Shown in pieces: positions 43,779 through 52,560 of a DNA stretch of 64,000 nucleotides. Each line of letters starts with the position of its first letter. Position 1 is the first letter of the stretch. The DNA is from Streptomyces coeruleorubidus. GTDB taxonomy: Bacteria; Actinomycetota; Actinomycetes; Streptomycetales; Streptomycetaceae. The notes below the pieces were generated by a model that was not told the DNA's origin, did not search any database, and saw only the letters and a list, made by a program, of their open reading frames with translations. The stretch covers positions 8,593,001 through 8,657,000 of the forward strand of contig NZ_CP023694.1 in the NCBI RefSeq assembly GCF_008705135.1, written 5' to 3'. A program made the position numbers and the translations under genes.

Positions 43779-45382
43779 CGGAGCGTCAGCTCCCTGTCCG
43801 CCGCCGCGACGTCCGCGTGGTGCAGGTCGAACGCCGGGGACTCGCTGCGGATCCGGGGGAGCGCGACGAAGTTGTGGCGGGGCGGCGGGCAGGAGGTGGC
43901 CCACTCCAGGGAACGGCCGTAGCCCCACGGGTCGTCGGCCGTGACCCGCTCGCCGTACTTCGCCGTCTTCCAGACGTTGTAGAAGAACGGCAGCATCGAC
44001 ATGCCGAGCAGGAACGAGCTGATCGTCGACACCGTGTTGAGCGTCGTCAGGCCCTCCACCGCCAGGTAGTCGGGGATCCGCCGCTGCATGCCCTCCGCGC
44101 CCAGCCAGTGCTGGACCAGGAACGTGCCGTGGAAGCCGGTGAACAGCGTCCAGAAGGTGATCTTGCCGAGGCGCTCGTCCAGCATCTTGCCGGTGAACTT
44201 CGGCCACCAGAAGTGGAAGCCGGAGAACATCGCGAACACGACCGTCCCGAAGATGACGTAGTGGAAGTGCGCCACCACGAAGTACGAGTCGGAGACGTGG
44301 AAGTCGATCGGCGGCGAGGCCAGCAGCACGCCCGTGAGCCCGCCGAACACGAACGTGATGAGGAAGCCGGTCGCCCAGAGCATCGGTGTTTCGAAGGACA
44401 GCGAGCCCTTCCACATGGTGCCGATCCAGTTGAAGAACTTCACACCGGTCGGGACCGCGATCAGGAAGGTCATGAAGGAGAAGAACGGCAGCAGCACACC
44501 GCCGGTGACGTACATGTGGTGCGCCCACACCGTCACGGACAGACCCGCGATCGCGATGGTGGCGCCGATCAGACCCTGGTAACCGAACATCGGCTTACGG
44601 GAGAAGACCGGGATGACCTCGGAGATGATCCCGAAGAACGGCAGCGCGATGATGTACACCTCTGGATGGCCGAAGAACCAGAAGAGGTGTTGCCACAGCA
44701 GCGCCCCGCCGTTGGCGGAGTCGAAGATGTGGGCACCGAACTTGCGGTCCGCCTCCAGGGCGAACAGGGCCGCGGCCAGTACCGGGAAGGCCAGCAGGAC
44801 CAGCACACCGGTCAGCAGCACGTTCCAGGTGAAGATCGGCATGCGGAACATCGTCATGCCCGGGGCGCGCATGCAGATGATCGTGGTGATGAAGTTGACC
44901 GAGCCGAGGATGGTGCCGAAGCCGGAGAAGGCCAGACCCATGATCCACATGTCGGCGCCGATGCCCGGCGAGCGGACCGCGTCCGAGAGCGGGCTGTAGG
45001 CGAACCAGCCGAAGTCGGCCGCGCCCTGCGGGGTGAGGAAGCCGCCCACCGCGATGAGCGAGCCGAACAGGTACAGCCAGTAGGCGAACATGTTCAGCCG
45101 GGGGAACGCCACGTCCGGCGCGCCGATCTGCAGCGGCATGATCCAGTTCGCGAAGCCGGCGAACAGCGGCGTCGCGAACATCAGCAGCATGATCGTGCCG
45201 TGCATCGTGAACGCCTGGTTGAACTGCTCGTTCGACATGATCTGCAGACCAGGCCGGGCGAGCTCGGCGCGCATGAACAGCGCCATCACGCCACCGATGA
45301 CGAAGAACGCGAACGACGTCACCAGGTACAGCGTGCCGATCGTCTTGTGATCCGTGGTCGTCAGCCACTTCAGGTGCCTCAT
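43775..45382 (-). CDS. ctaD: Cytochrome c oxidase subunit I (orphan copy)
   Basis: Heme-copper oxidase catalytic subunit of 535 residues with about 12 membrane helices. Heme and copper ligands are present: His in T-M-H-G-T, the His-Tyr cross-link pair in F-G-H-P-E-V-Y, H-H in W-A-H-H-M-Y, and H-F-H in V-A-H-F-H-Y. P-M-L-W-A-T-G-F and the K-channel segments are intact, so it should be active. No subunit II, III or cytochrome genes are nearby. ATG 45382 has an AGGCGGAG site; longer starts (45424, 45496) exist. It is coupled to a small membrane protein gene and divergent from an ECF sigma factor. Confidence 0.95.
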   Translation of the reverse strand: MRHLKWLTTTDHKTIGTLYLVTSFAFFVIGGVMALFMRAELARPGLQIMSNEQFNQAFTMHGTIMLLMFATPLFAGFANWIMPLQIGAPDVAFPRLNMFAYWLYLFGSLIAVGGFLTPQGAADFGWFAYSPLSDAVRSPGIGADMWIMGLAFSGFGTILGSVNFITTIICMRAPGMTMFRMPIFTWNVLLTGVLVLLAFPVLAAALFALEADRKFGAHIFDSANGGALLWQHLFWFFGHPEVYIIALPFFGIISEVIPVFSRKPMFGYQGLIGATIAIAGLSVTVWAHHMYVTGGVLLPFFSFMTFLIAVPTGVKFFNWIGTMWKGSLSFETPMLWATGFLITFVFGGLTGVLLASPPIDFHVSDSYFVVAHFHYVIFGTVVFAMFSGFHFWWPKFTGKMLDERLGKITFWTLFTGFHGTFLVQHWLGAEGMQRRIPDYLAVEGLTTLNTVSTISSFLLGMSMLPFFYNVWKTAKYGERVTADDPWGYGRSLEWATSCPPPRHNFVALPRIRSESPAFDLHHADVAAADRELTLR

Positions 45383-45488
45383 GCTCCGCCTGTGTCCGAG
45401 CCCCGCCCGGACGTCACACTTCATGGACGCGACGAGCATCACGAGAATCGGGTGTGACGATCGGGAAGGTGCCGGACACGAACGGGAC

Positions 45489-46040
45489 ATGAGCAACGAC
45501 GAGATCTTCGCCGCTGCCTATCGCGAGCACTACTGGGCGGTCAGCCGCTATGTCGCGCGGCGACTGGACGGGCGGGCCGGCGAGGTGGAGGAAGTGGTGG
45601 CGGAGGTGTTCACGGTCGCCTGGCGGCGCCGGGCCGACCTGCCCTCCTCCCCGCTGCCCTGGCTGTACGGCGTGGCACGCAACTGCCTGGCCAACACGGT
45701 GCGCGGCCACGGACGCCGCCGCCGGCTCGTCGACCGGCTCGGCAACGACGACACCGCCCACGGACGGCACATCGCGGAAGGCCCCGAGACCGAGACCCCC
45801 GGCGCCTGGGTGCACGAGGCACTCGCCCGGCTCTCCGCGTCCGACCAGGAGGTGCTGCGCCTGACGGCCTGGGAGGAACTCGGCATAGAGGAGGTCGCGG
45901 TCGCCCTCGGCTGCGGCAGGCGAGCCGCCACGATGCGGCTGCACCGGGCCCGCCGCCGCCTCAGAGCCGAGATCGACCGCATGCGTCCCGCGGTGACGGC
46001 GGACACCGGGCACTCACTGCGCGAGGGGGACCGGCGATGA
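45489..46040 (+). CDS. ECF-type RNA polymerase sigma factor
   Basis: Sigma-70 family protein of 183 residues with region 2 (about 8-75; Y-R-E-H-Y-W-A-V-S-R-Y-V and V-V-A-E-V-F-T-V-A-W-R-R) and region 4 (about 115-165; L-S-A-S-D-Q-E-V-L-R-L and A-T-M-R-L-H-R-A-R-R-R-L). The start is ATG 45489, without a strong RBS. It is coupled to a small ORF and then to a membrane protein that is likely its partner. It is divergent from ctaD across a 106-bp gap, so control of the oxidase is possible but unproven. Confidence 0.9.
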   Translation: MSNDEIFAAAYREHYWAVSRYVARRLDGRAGEVEEVVAEVFTVAWRRRADLPSSPLPWLYGVARNCLANTVRGHGRRRRLVDRLGNDDTAHGRHIAEGPETETPGAWVHEALARLSASDQEVLRLTAWEELGIEEVAVALGCGRRAATMRLHRARRRLRAEIDRMRPAVTADTGHSLREGDRR

Positions 46041-46216
46041 CTGACGTGCTCTCCGGGCCGCCCGTCACCGGCGTTCCCTCCGGTCCCGTCACCAGCACCG
46101 GGCTCGGCCGCGACGCACGCTCCCTGCCTACGCCCCCGACCGGCGGCCACGCCCGCGCCCCGCGCCCCCTGACCGCCACCCACGTGACCGCCCCTAAGGA
46201 ACACGGCCATGGCTGA
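46037..46216 (+). CDS. Small Pro/Thr/Gly-rich ORF in the sigma-factor operon
   Basis: Open frame of 59 codons. ATG 46037 overlaps the sigma-factor stop (ATGA), and its own TGA (46214) lies 8 bp inside the next gene. The third codon position is strongly GC, as in real genes. The product is rich in Pro, Thr, Gly and Arg, without a membrane segment or recognisable family. It may be a true small protein or only a translational bridge to the downstream gene. Confidence 0.42.
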   Translation: MTDVLSGPPVTGVPSGPVTSTGLGRDARSLPTPPTGGHARAPRPLTATHVTAPKEHGHG

Positions 46217-47207
46217 CGAACTCGAACTGCTGCGTGGTGCCAACCCGGTGCCGTCCGACGGCCCCCACTTCGGCGACGGCCCCCTGGACCACGGCGCTGA
46301 GCGCCGGCTGGAGCGGCTGCTGCGGGAGCGGCCCTCCGGCGGTCTGCGGGACCGGCTGCTGCCGGGCGCCGGACGGCCCCGGCTGGCCTGGGGGCTCGTC
46401 GCGACGGCGGTGGTCGCCGCCCTCGCGCTGACCCTCGTACTGAGCGGCCCGAACACCACACCGGCGGTCGCCGCGCCGCGTCCGCTGGTCGTGCAGACCG
46501 GCTCCACACCGCTGCCCCTGGACCGGCTGGCGGAGCGCGCCGAACAGGCCGCAGCCGACGGCTCGCCCCGCCTGCGCAAGGGCACGCACGTGCAGACCTG
46601 GAGCATGGGCATGTCGGACGACAAGCCCCCGATCACCGTCCCCGAGGAGCGCATCGTGCGCTGGCGGGCCGACGGAAGCCACACGGAACTGGTCGTGGCG
46701 ACCGACCCCAGGCATCCGGGTCGCCCGGTCCTCTCCGGCGAGGGCGGCGAGCCGCACCTCGTCGACGACGGGCACGTCCTCAGCGACCAGACGTATCCGC
46801 CGAGCTGGAGTGACGCCCCGCCCCAGTCCCCGCCGCCGCACGCCCCCGACCGGCTGCGCGCCTATCTGACGGAGGCCCAGTACTCGGACACTCCCCTGAC
46901 CACGCCCCAACTGCTGGACGCGGTCGAGGTGCTGCTCGACCACTGGACCCTCGGCGCCCGGGAGACCGCGACACTCGCCCGCCTCCTGGCCGGCACCGAG
47001 GGGCTGCGGCCCGTCGGCCAGGTGACCGACCGCCTCGGGCGACGCGGTCAGGCGTACGTGTACGACGGCCCCGGCGCCCGCCGCATGCTGATCATGGACC
47101 CGGTCACCGGAGCCGTCCTCGGCCTGGAGAGCACCTTCAGCACCGCCGAGCCCGAGTACGGCGTCAAGAAGGGCGACGTGATGTCGTACAGCGCGTGGAT
47201 GCGCTGA
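46209..47207 (+). CDS. CU044_5270-type membrane protein, sigma-factor partner
   Basis: Protein of 332 residues. A cytoplasmic N-terminus (about 1-58) precedes one membrane helix (about 59-82; G-L-V-A-T-A-V-V-A-A-L-A-L-T-L-V-L), and the rest is extracytoplasmic. The layout (D-P-V-T-G-A-V-L-G near the C-terminus) matches the CU044_5270 family, commonly encoded beside ECF sigma factors in actinobacteria. It lacks a zinc-binding anti-sigma motif, so whether it restrains the sigma factor is unknown. It ends one base before the convergent folD gene. Confidence 0.8.
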   Translation: MADELELLRGANPVPSDGPHFGDGPLDHGAERRLERLLRERPSGGLRDRLLPGAGRPRLAWGLVATAVVAALALTLVLSGPNTTPAVAAPRPLVVQTGSTPLPLDRLAERAEQAAADGSPRLRKGTHVQTWSMGMSDDKPPITVPEERIVRWRADGSHTELVVATDPRHPGRPVLSGEGGEPHLVDDGHVLSDQTYPPSWSDAPPQSPPPHAPDRLRAYLTEAQYSDTPLTTPQLLDAVEVLLDHWTLGARETATLARLLAGTEGLRPVGQVTDRLGRRGQAYVYDGPGARRMLIMDPVTGAVLGLESTFSTAEPEYGVKKGDVMSYSAWMR

Positions 47208-48065
47208 TCAGACCCCGGCCGCGCCGAGCTGCCGGGCGGCGGCGTCCACGGTCTGCTCCAGCAGCGTGGCGATGGTCATCGGGCCGACGCCGCCCGGCAC
47301 CGGCGTGATCAGCGAGGCCCGCTCCGCGGCGGAGTCGAAGTCGACGTCGCCGATGTTGCCGGGGTTGTACCCGGCGTCGATCACGACGGCGCCGGGCTTG
47401 ACGTCCTGGCCGTGGATCAGCCGGGGCCGTCCCACCGCGGCCACCACGATGTCCGCCTCCCGCACGGCCGCCGACAGGTCCCGGGTGCGCGAGTGGCAGT
47501 AGGTGACCGTCGCGTCCCGGGCGAGCAGCAGCATGCCGGCCGGCTTGCCGAGGATGGCGCTGCGTCCCACGACCACGGCCCGCTTGCCGGCCGGGTCGAC
47601 GCCGTACTCGTCGAGCAGCCGCATGATCCCGCCGGGCGTGCAGGACACGAAGCCCGGCAGGCCGAAGCTCATCGTCGCGAAGGAGGCGAAGGTGACGCCG
47701 TCGACGTCCTTGCCGGGCGCGATCGCCTCGAACGCGGCCCGCTCGTCGATGTGCTCGCCCATCGGGTGCTGGAGGAGGATCCCGTGCACGCCGGGGTCGG
47801 CGGAGAGCGCCTCGAGCGTGCCGACGAGCTCCTCGGTGGTCGTGGTGGCGGGCAGCGCCACGTGCCGGGAGGTGATGCCTGCCTTGCGGCAGCGGTTCTG
47901 CTTCATCCGGACGTACGTGACGGACGCCGGGTCCTCGCCGACCAGAACCGTCGCGAGGCACGGTGCCGTGCCTGTCCGTTCGGTGAGACCGGCCGCGCGC
48001 TTGCCGGTCTCCTCCAGTATCCGCCGAGCGAGCGAGGTTCCGTCCATGAGCCGTGCCTGCGACAT
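47208..48065 (-). CDS. folD: Bifunctional methylenetetrahydrofolate dehydrogenase/cyclohydrolase
   Basis: Cytoplasmic enzyme of 285 residues interconverting methylene-, methenyl- and formyl-tetrahydrofolate with NADP. The conserved catalytic Tyr-x-x-x-Lys is in Y-V-R-M-K, followed by the Q-x-P-x-P-like segment L-Q-H-P-M-G. The cofactor-binding stretch is V-V-V-G-R-S-A-I-L-G-K-P, and P-V-P-G-G-V-G-P-M-T is the folate signature. L-Q-H-P-M-G differs from the usual L-Q-L-P-L-P, so this may be a secondary paralogue. ATG 48065 has an AGGAG site. Confidence 0.93.
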   Translation of the reverse strand: MSQARLMDGTSLARRILEETGKRAAGLTERTGTAPCLATVLVGEDPASVTYVRMKQNRCRKAGITSRHVALPATTTTEELVGTLEALSADPGVHGILLQHPMGEHIDERAAFEAIAPGKDVDGVTFASFATMSFGLPGFVSCTPGGIMRLLDEYGVDPAGKRAVVVGRSAILGKPAGMLLLARDATVTYCHSRTRDLSAAVREADIVVAAVGRPRLIHGQDVKPGAVVIDAGYNPGNIGDVDFDSAAERASLITPVPGGVGPMTIATLLEQTVDAAARQLGAAGV

Positions 48066-48181
48066 GATCCACTCCTGGGCTGGTGTGCTGCTTCGCCCAG
48101 GCGCACGGCATCGACTCCTGCGGAGCCGCTCCCCGGTGGTGCTCCACCTCAGCGCCAGTCACGGCCCGGCCCCACCTTAAC

Positions 48182-48201
48182 CGAGCCCCCTGCGGGGCTC
48201 G
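48182..48201. terminator. 8-bp hairpin after the NTF2-like gene
   Basis: CGAGCCCC (48182-48189), loop CTGC, GGGGCTCG (48194-48201). On the minus strand it lies 15 nt past the stop of the NTF2-like gene and before folD. Confidence 0.65.
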
Positions 48202-48216
48202 TCGGCCTGGTTCCCC

Positions 48217-48585
48217 CTACTCCTCGTCCCAGGCCTGGACCAGGGTCTGCTCGGCGATCTTGCCGTCCTTCAGCGAGATCATGGACTCGGACAGGACGCG
48301 CACACCGTCCGCGTACTCGCAGCTCTCGCTGTACGCGGCCTCGTCGCCCTGGATGACGCACCGCTCCAGTGTGTGCGACATGTCGCGGCTGTAGACGTCC
48401 TCCAGCATCCGGCTGATCTCGTCCCGGCCGTGCAGGACCTTGGGGTGGCTGGGCTGGGTCGTGCGGTCGACGATGCGGAACTCCGCGTCGTCCGCGTAGA
48501 GCGAGAGCAGCAGGTCCGGGCTCTGTCCCTCCACGCCCCGGCGCAGTGTCTCTCTGTCGAAGGCGGGGTCTGCCGCGGTTCCCAT
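48217..48585 (-). CDS. NTF2/SnoaL-like family protein
   Basis: Protein of 122 residues with a cone-shaped alpha+beta fold of the NTF2/SnoaL type: L-L-L-S-L-Y-A-D-D-A-E-F-R-I in the first strand-helix and V-L-H-G-R-D-E-I-S in the loop. Members are small enzymes or binding proteins, and the ligand is not predictable here. ATG 48585 is preceded by a strong GAAGGAGGT site. A hairpin terminator follows, so it is a single-gene unit. Confidence 0.85.
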   Translation of the reverse strand: MGTAADPAFDRETLRRGVEGQSPDLLLSLYADDAEFRIVDRTTQPSHPKVLHGRDEISRMLEDVYSRDMSHTLERCVIQGDEAAYSESCEYADGVRVLSESMISLKDGKIAEQTLVQAWDEE

Positions 48586-48720
48586 GATGACCTCCTTCGA
48601 AGGGCCGCGACCCGGTCGGAAGCGGGCCGCGAGGAGCCTCTCCTCCTGTCGAGCCTCCTCCCGTCCGGCGAGCTCGGCAAGCGCAGGCAACGGCGCCGGA
48701 CCGCGCGCGTCGCGACAGGC

Positions 48721-48810
48721 ATGATCCCAACACGACGTTTCGTCGCCGCCGTTGGTCTCGCCGCGGGTGTCACCGGCCTCGCCGCGCCGCCCTCGCGCCT
48801 GCCCGGTGGC
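48721..48810 (+). pseudogene. Orphan signal-peptide fragment of a lost secreted protein
   Basis: ATG 48721 opens a frame that begins M-I-P-T-R-R-F-V-A-A-V-G-L-A-A-G-V-T-G-L, a typical Streptomyces signal peptide, ending A-A-P-P-S-R-L-P-G-G. After about 30 codons it runs straight into the 3' end of the convergent ABC transporter gene, where the frame has no secreted-protein character. It looks like the 5' remnant of a gene cut by a rearrangement whose other side is the ABC gene. Confidence 0.5.
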
Positions 48811-50565
48811 TCAGTCCGCCGCGGCCAGGAACTGGGTCGCCGCCAGCTCCGCGTAGAGCGGGTCGGCGGTCACGAGCTCGCGGTGCGTGCCGACCGCCCG
48901 GACCCGCCCGGCATCCATCACCACGATCCGGTCGGCCATCGTCACCGTCGACAGCCGGTGCGCCACCACCAGGACCGTCGTCGTACGGGCCACGTCCGCG
49001 ACGGTGTCGCGCAGCGCCGCCTCGTTCACCGCGTCCAGCTGCGAGGTCGCCTCGTCGAGCAGCAGCAGCCGGGGGCGGCGCAGCAGAGCCCGGGCGATGG
49101 CGACCCGCTGCCGCTCACCGCCCGACAGCTTGGTGCCGCGATGCCCGACGAGCGTGTCGAGGCCGGCGGGCAGCCGGGCGACCAGACCGTCGAGACGGGT
49201 CGTCTTGAGCACCCGCGCGAGGGCGTCGTCGTCCGCGTCCGGATTGCCCAGCGTGAGATTGTCCCGCAGGGAGCCCGACAGGACCGGAGCGTCCTGCTCC
49301 ACGTAGCCGATCGCGGCGCGCAGGCGCGGCAGTTCCCACTCCGCCACGTTCCGCCCGTCCAGCGCGATCTCACCGGACTCGGGGTCGTAGAACCGCTCGA
49401 TGAGGGAGAACACGGTCGTCTTGCCCGCGCCGGACGGGCCGACGAACGCCGTCATCCCCCGGGCCGGCACCTCGAACGTCACCCCGTGGTGCACGTGCGG
49501 CAGATCGTCGGCGTAGCGGAAACGGACGTCGCGGAAGGCGACGGACGCCGGCGGCTCACCAGCGGACGGCAGTGGCGCGGAGCGCACCGGCGGCTCGGCG
49601 GGCAGGCTCAGCGCCTCCTGGATCCGGGCCAGGGCCGCGGACCCCGTCTGGTACTGCGCGACGGCGCCGATGACTTCCTGGAGCGGGGAGATCAGGAAGA
49701 AGACGTACAGCAGGAACGCCACCAGCGTGGCCACGTCCACGGCGCCCGTCGCCACCCGCGCCCCGCCCACCGCGAGCACCGTGAGGAACGCGATCTGAAT
49801 GGCCAGCCCCGCCGTGTTGCCCGCCACGGCCGACCACTTGGCGGCGCGCACGCTCTGCCGCCAGGACTCCTCGGCCGCCTCGTGCAGCGCGCGTTCCTCG
49901 CGGTGCTCGGCGCCCGAGGCCTTCACCGTGCGCAGCGCCCCCAGCACCCGCTCCAGCGCGGCGCCCATGACGCCCACGGCCTGCTGGGCCTGCTTGCTCG
50001 CCTTGTTGATGCGCGGCGCGATCGTCCCGATCACTGCCCCCGCGCCCGCGATCACGGCCACCGTGACCCCGAGCAGCACCGGATCCACCAGCCCCATCAT
50101 CACGATCGTCGCCACCAGGGTGAGGCCACCGGTGCCCAGACCGACCAGTGACTCGGTGGTGACCGTGCGCAGCAGGGTGGTGTCGGAGGTGATCCGGGCC
50201 ATCAGGTCGCCGGGCTCGGTGCGGTCCACGGCCGTGATGCGCAGCCGCAGCAGATACGACGACAGCGAGCGCCGCGCGCCGAGCACGACCGACTCGGCGG
50301 TGCGCCGGAGCACGTACGAACCCAGCGCTCCGACCGCCGCGTTGGTCACGACCAGGGCCGACATCGCCAGCAGCGCGCCGGTGATCGCCCGGTCGTGCGC
50401 CAGATCGTCGATCAGGCCCCGCGCCACCAGCGGCAGCATCAGCCCGGTCGCCCCGGTGACCAGCGAGAGCACGGCACCGGCGAGCAGGGACCGGCGGTGC
50501 GGCCGTACGTATCCGAGGAGCAGCCGCCAGGCGGGTGTACCGGTCTGGGTCTCTGCGATGCTCAC
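48811..50565 (-). CDS. ABC transporter, fused permease and ATPase (multidrug/lipid exporter type)
   Basis: Half exporter of 584 residues with six membrane helices (about 1-320) and a C-terminal ATPase. Walker A is G-P-S-G-A-G-K-T-T, the signature L-S-G-G-E-R-Q-R, Walker B L-L-L-L-D-E-A-T-S-Q-L-D, and the switch His is in V-A-H-R-L-S-T. All catalytic residues are intact, so it probably works as a homodimer. The substrate is unknown. ATG 50565 has AAGGAGC before it. It is divergent from the mycothiol-dependent dehydrogenase operon. Confidence 0.9.
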   Translation of the reverse strand: MSIAETQTGTPAWRLLLGYVRPHRRSLLAGAVLSLVTGATGLMLPLVARGLIDDLAHDRAITGALLAMSALVVTNAAVGALGSYVLRRTAESVVLGARRSLSSYLLRLRITAVDRTEPGDLMARITSDTTLLRTVTTESLVGLGTGGLTLVATIVMMGLVDPVLLGVTVAVIAGAGAVIGTIAPRINKASKQAQQAVGVMGAALERVLGALRTVKASGAEHREERALHEAAEESWRQSVRAAKWSAVAGNTAGLAIQIAFLTVLAVGGARVATGAVDVATLVAFLLYVFFLISPLQEVIGAVAQYQTGSAALARIQEALSLPAEPPVRSAPLPSAGEPPASVAFRDVRFRYADDLPHVHHGVTFEVPARGMTAFVGPSGAGKTTVFSLIERFYDPESGEIALDGRNVAEWELPRLRAAIGYVEQDAPVLSGSLRDNLTLGNPDADDDALARVLKTTRLDGLVARLPAGLDTLVGHRGTKLSGGERQRVAIARALLRRPRLLLLDEATSQLDAVNEAALRDTVADVARTTTVLVVAHRLSTVTMADRIVVMDAGRVRAVGTHRELVTADPLYAELAATQFLAAAD

Positions 50566-50752
50566 GTCGCTCCTTCGGCGTCGGGCGGAGCGTTCAGGCT
50601 ACGGGGCCGCCGGTGCGCTGCCCGGCGTTTTCGGACAGCGCGTGAGCTGGTGATACGGCGCCGCGGGTGGCCGATCCGCGCCCCTTGGCGATCAGTCGCG
50701 CGTAGGGTCGGAAGGGAAGGCATCCGGCCTACGAGCCGACGAAGGAGTCAGC

Positions 50753-51841
50753 ATGGCGCAGGAAGTACGCGGTGTGATCGCACCGGGCAAGGACGAGCCG
50801 GTACGGATCGAGACCATCGTCGTGCCCGATCCCGGCCCGGGGGAGGCGGTCGTGCGCGTCCAGGCCTGCGGGGTGTGCCACACCGATCTGCACTACAAGC
50901 AGGGCGGCATCAGCGACGACTTCCCCTTCCTGCTGGGCCACGAGGCCGCGGGCGTGGTCGAGGCGGTCGGCGACGGCGTCACCGACGTCGAGCCCGGTGA
51001 CTTCGTGATCCTCAACTGGCGTGCGGTGTGCGGGAAATGCCGCGCCTGTCTGCGCGGGCGGCCCTGGTACTGCTTCGACACCCACAACGCCGGGCAGAAG
51101 ATGACCCTCGCCTCGACCGGCCAGGAACTCTCCCCGGCCCTCGGCATCGGCGCCTTCGCCGAGAAGACGCTGGTCGCGGCCGGGCAGTGCACCAAGGTCG
51201 ACCCGGCGGTCGCGCCGCAGGTGGCCGGGCTGCTCGGCTGCGGCGTCATGGCCGGCATCGGCGCCGCGATCAACACCGGGAACGTCGGCCGGGGCGACAC
51301 GGTCGCCGTCATCGGCTGCGGAGGCGTCGGCGACGCCGCCATCGCCGGCTCGCACCTCGCCGGAGCGGCGAAGATCATCGCCGTCGACATCGACGACCGC
51401 AAGCTGGAGACCGCCCGGACCATGGGCGCCACCCACACCGTCAACTCCCGCGAGACCGACCCGGTCGAGGCGATCCGCGAACTCACCGGCGGCTTCGGCG
51501 CCGACGTCGTCATCGAGGCCGTCGGCCGCCCGGAGACGTACAAGCAGGCCTTCTACGCCCGCGACCTCGCCGGCACGGTCGTGCTGGTCGGCGTTCCCAC
51601 CCCCGAGATGAAACTCGAACTGCCCCTGCTGGACGTGTTCGGGCGCGGCGGGGCGCTGAAGTCCTCCTGGTACGGCGACTGCCTGCCCTCCCGTGACTTC
51701 CCCATGCTGATCGACCTGCACCTGCAAGGGCGCCTGGACCTCGGCGCGTTCGTCACCGAGACCATCCAGCTCGACGAGGTGGAGAAGGCGTTCGAGCGGA
51801 TGCACCACGGCGACGTGCTGCGCTCGGTGGTGGTGCTGTGA
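50753..51841 (+). CDS. S-(hydroxymethyl)mycothiol dehydrogenase
   Basis: Class III-like zinc alcohol dehydrogenase of 362 residues that oxidises the formaldehyde-mycothiol adduct. The catalytic zinc site is C-G-V-C-H-T-D and G-H-E-A-A-G; the structural zinc Cys cluster is C-G-K-C-R-A-C-x6-C; the NAD motif is G-C-G-G-V-G. The sequence follows the mycothiol-dependent subfamily closely (A-Q-E-V-R-G-V-I-A start). Its stop overlaps the start of the MBL hydrolase (TGATG), so the pair acts together in formaldehyde detoxification. Confidence 0.92.
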   Translation: MAQEVRGVIAPGKDEPVRIETIVVPDPGPGEAVVRVQACGVCHTDLHYKQGGISDDFPFLLGHEAAGVVEAVGDGVTDVEPGDFVILNWRAVCGKCRACLRGRPWYCFDTHNAGQKMTLASTGQELSPALGIGAFAEKTLVAAGQCTKVDPAVAPQVAGLLGCGVMAGIGAAINTGNVGRGDTVAVIGCGGVGDAAIAGSHLAGAAKIIAVDIDDRKLETARTMGATHTVNSRETDPVEAIRELTGGFGADVVIEAVGRPETYKQAFYARDLAGTVVLVGVPTPEMKLELPLLDVFGRGGALKSSWYGDCLPSRDFPMLIDLHLQGRLDLGAFVTETIQLDEVEKAFERMHHGDVLRSVVVL

Positions 51842-52470
51842 TGGCCCCGCGCATCGAACACCTCGTCACCTCCGGGCAGTTCAGCCTCGACGGCGGCACC
51901 TGGGACGTCGACAACAACGTCTGGATCGTCGGCGACGACCACGAGGCGATCGTCATAGACGCCGCGCACGACGCCGACGCCATCGCCGAGGCCGTGGGAG
52001 ACCGCCGGCTCACGGCCATCGTGTGCACCCACGCCCACAACGACCACATCGACGCCGCCCCCGCCCTCGCCGAGCGCACCGGCGCCACCATCTGGCTGCA
52101 CCACGACGACCTGCCGCTGTGGAAGCAGACCCACCCGGACCGCGAGCCCGACGCCTGGCTGGTCGACGGCCAGGTGATCGAGGCCGGCGGCGCCGACCTG
52201 CGCGTCCTGCACACCCCGGGGCACGCGCCCGGCGCGGTGTGCCTATACGACCCCGGGCTCGCCACCGTCTTCACCGGGGACACCCTCTTCCAGGGCGGTC
52301 CCGGCGCCACCGGCCGGTCCTTCTCGCACTTCCCGACGATCATCGACTCGATCCGCGACCGCCTCCTCACGCTGCCGCCCGGGACGAAGGTCCTCACCGG
52401 CCACGGAGACTCCACGACCATCGGTGCGGAGGCCCCGCACCTCCAGGAGTGGATCGCCCGCGGCCACTGA
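51841..52470 (+). CDS. MBL-fold hydrolase of the mycothiol formaldehyde pathway
   Basis: Metallo-beta-lactamase-fold hydrolase of 209 residues with the zinc motif T-H-A-H-N-D-H-I-D, further ligands in H-T-P-G-H and F-T-G-D-T-L-F, and the C-terminal His in L-T-G-H-G-D. It is translated from ATG 51841, overlapping the stop of the dehydrogenase gene. Homologues beside mycothiol-dependent formaldehyde dehydrogenases are thought to hydrolyse S-formylmycothiol or a related thioester; that substrate is inferred from context. Confidence 0.88.
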   Translation: MAPRIEHLVTSGQFSLDGGTWDVDNNVWIVGDDHEAIVIDAAHDADAIAEAVGDRRLTAIVCTHAHNDHIDAAPALAERTGATIWLHHDDLPLWKQTHPDREPDAWLVDGQVIEAGGADLRVLHTPGHAPGAVCLYDPGLATVFTGDTLFQGGPGATGRSFSHFPTIIDSIRDRLLTLPPGTKVLTGHGDSTTIGAEAPHLQEWIARGH

Positions 52471-52560
52471 TCGCGCGTCGCCCGCAAAAGGCGACAGAAG
52501 ATGTCCGGCTTACCCGTCACCCTGGAGGCGACAAGCAACCACGGTCTCGGGAGGTCGGAC

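Noticed and set aside
48811..50565. ABC exporter as part of the mycothiol/formaldehyde operon
   Set aside because: It is transcribed away from those genes and has an ordinary multidrug-type layout, so nothing ties it to that pathway.
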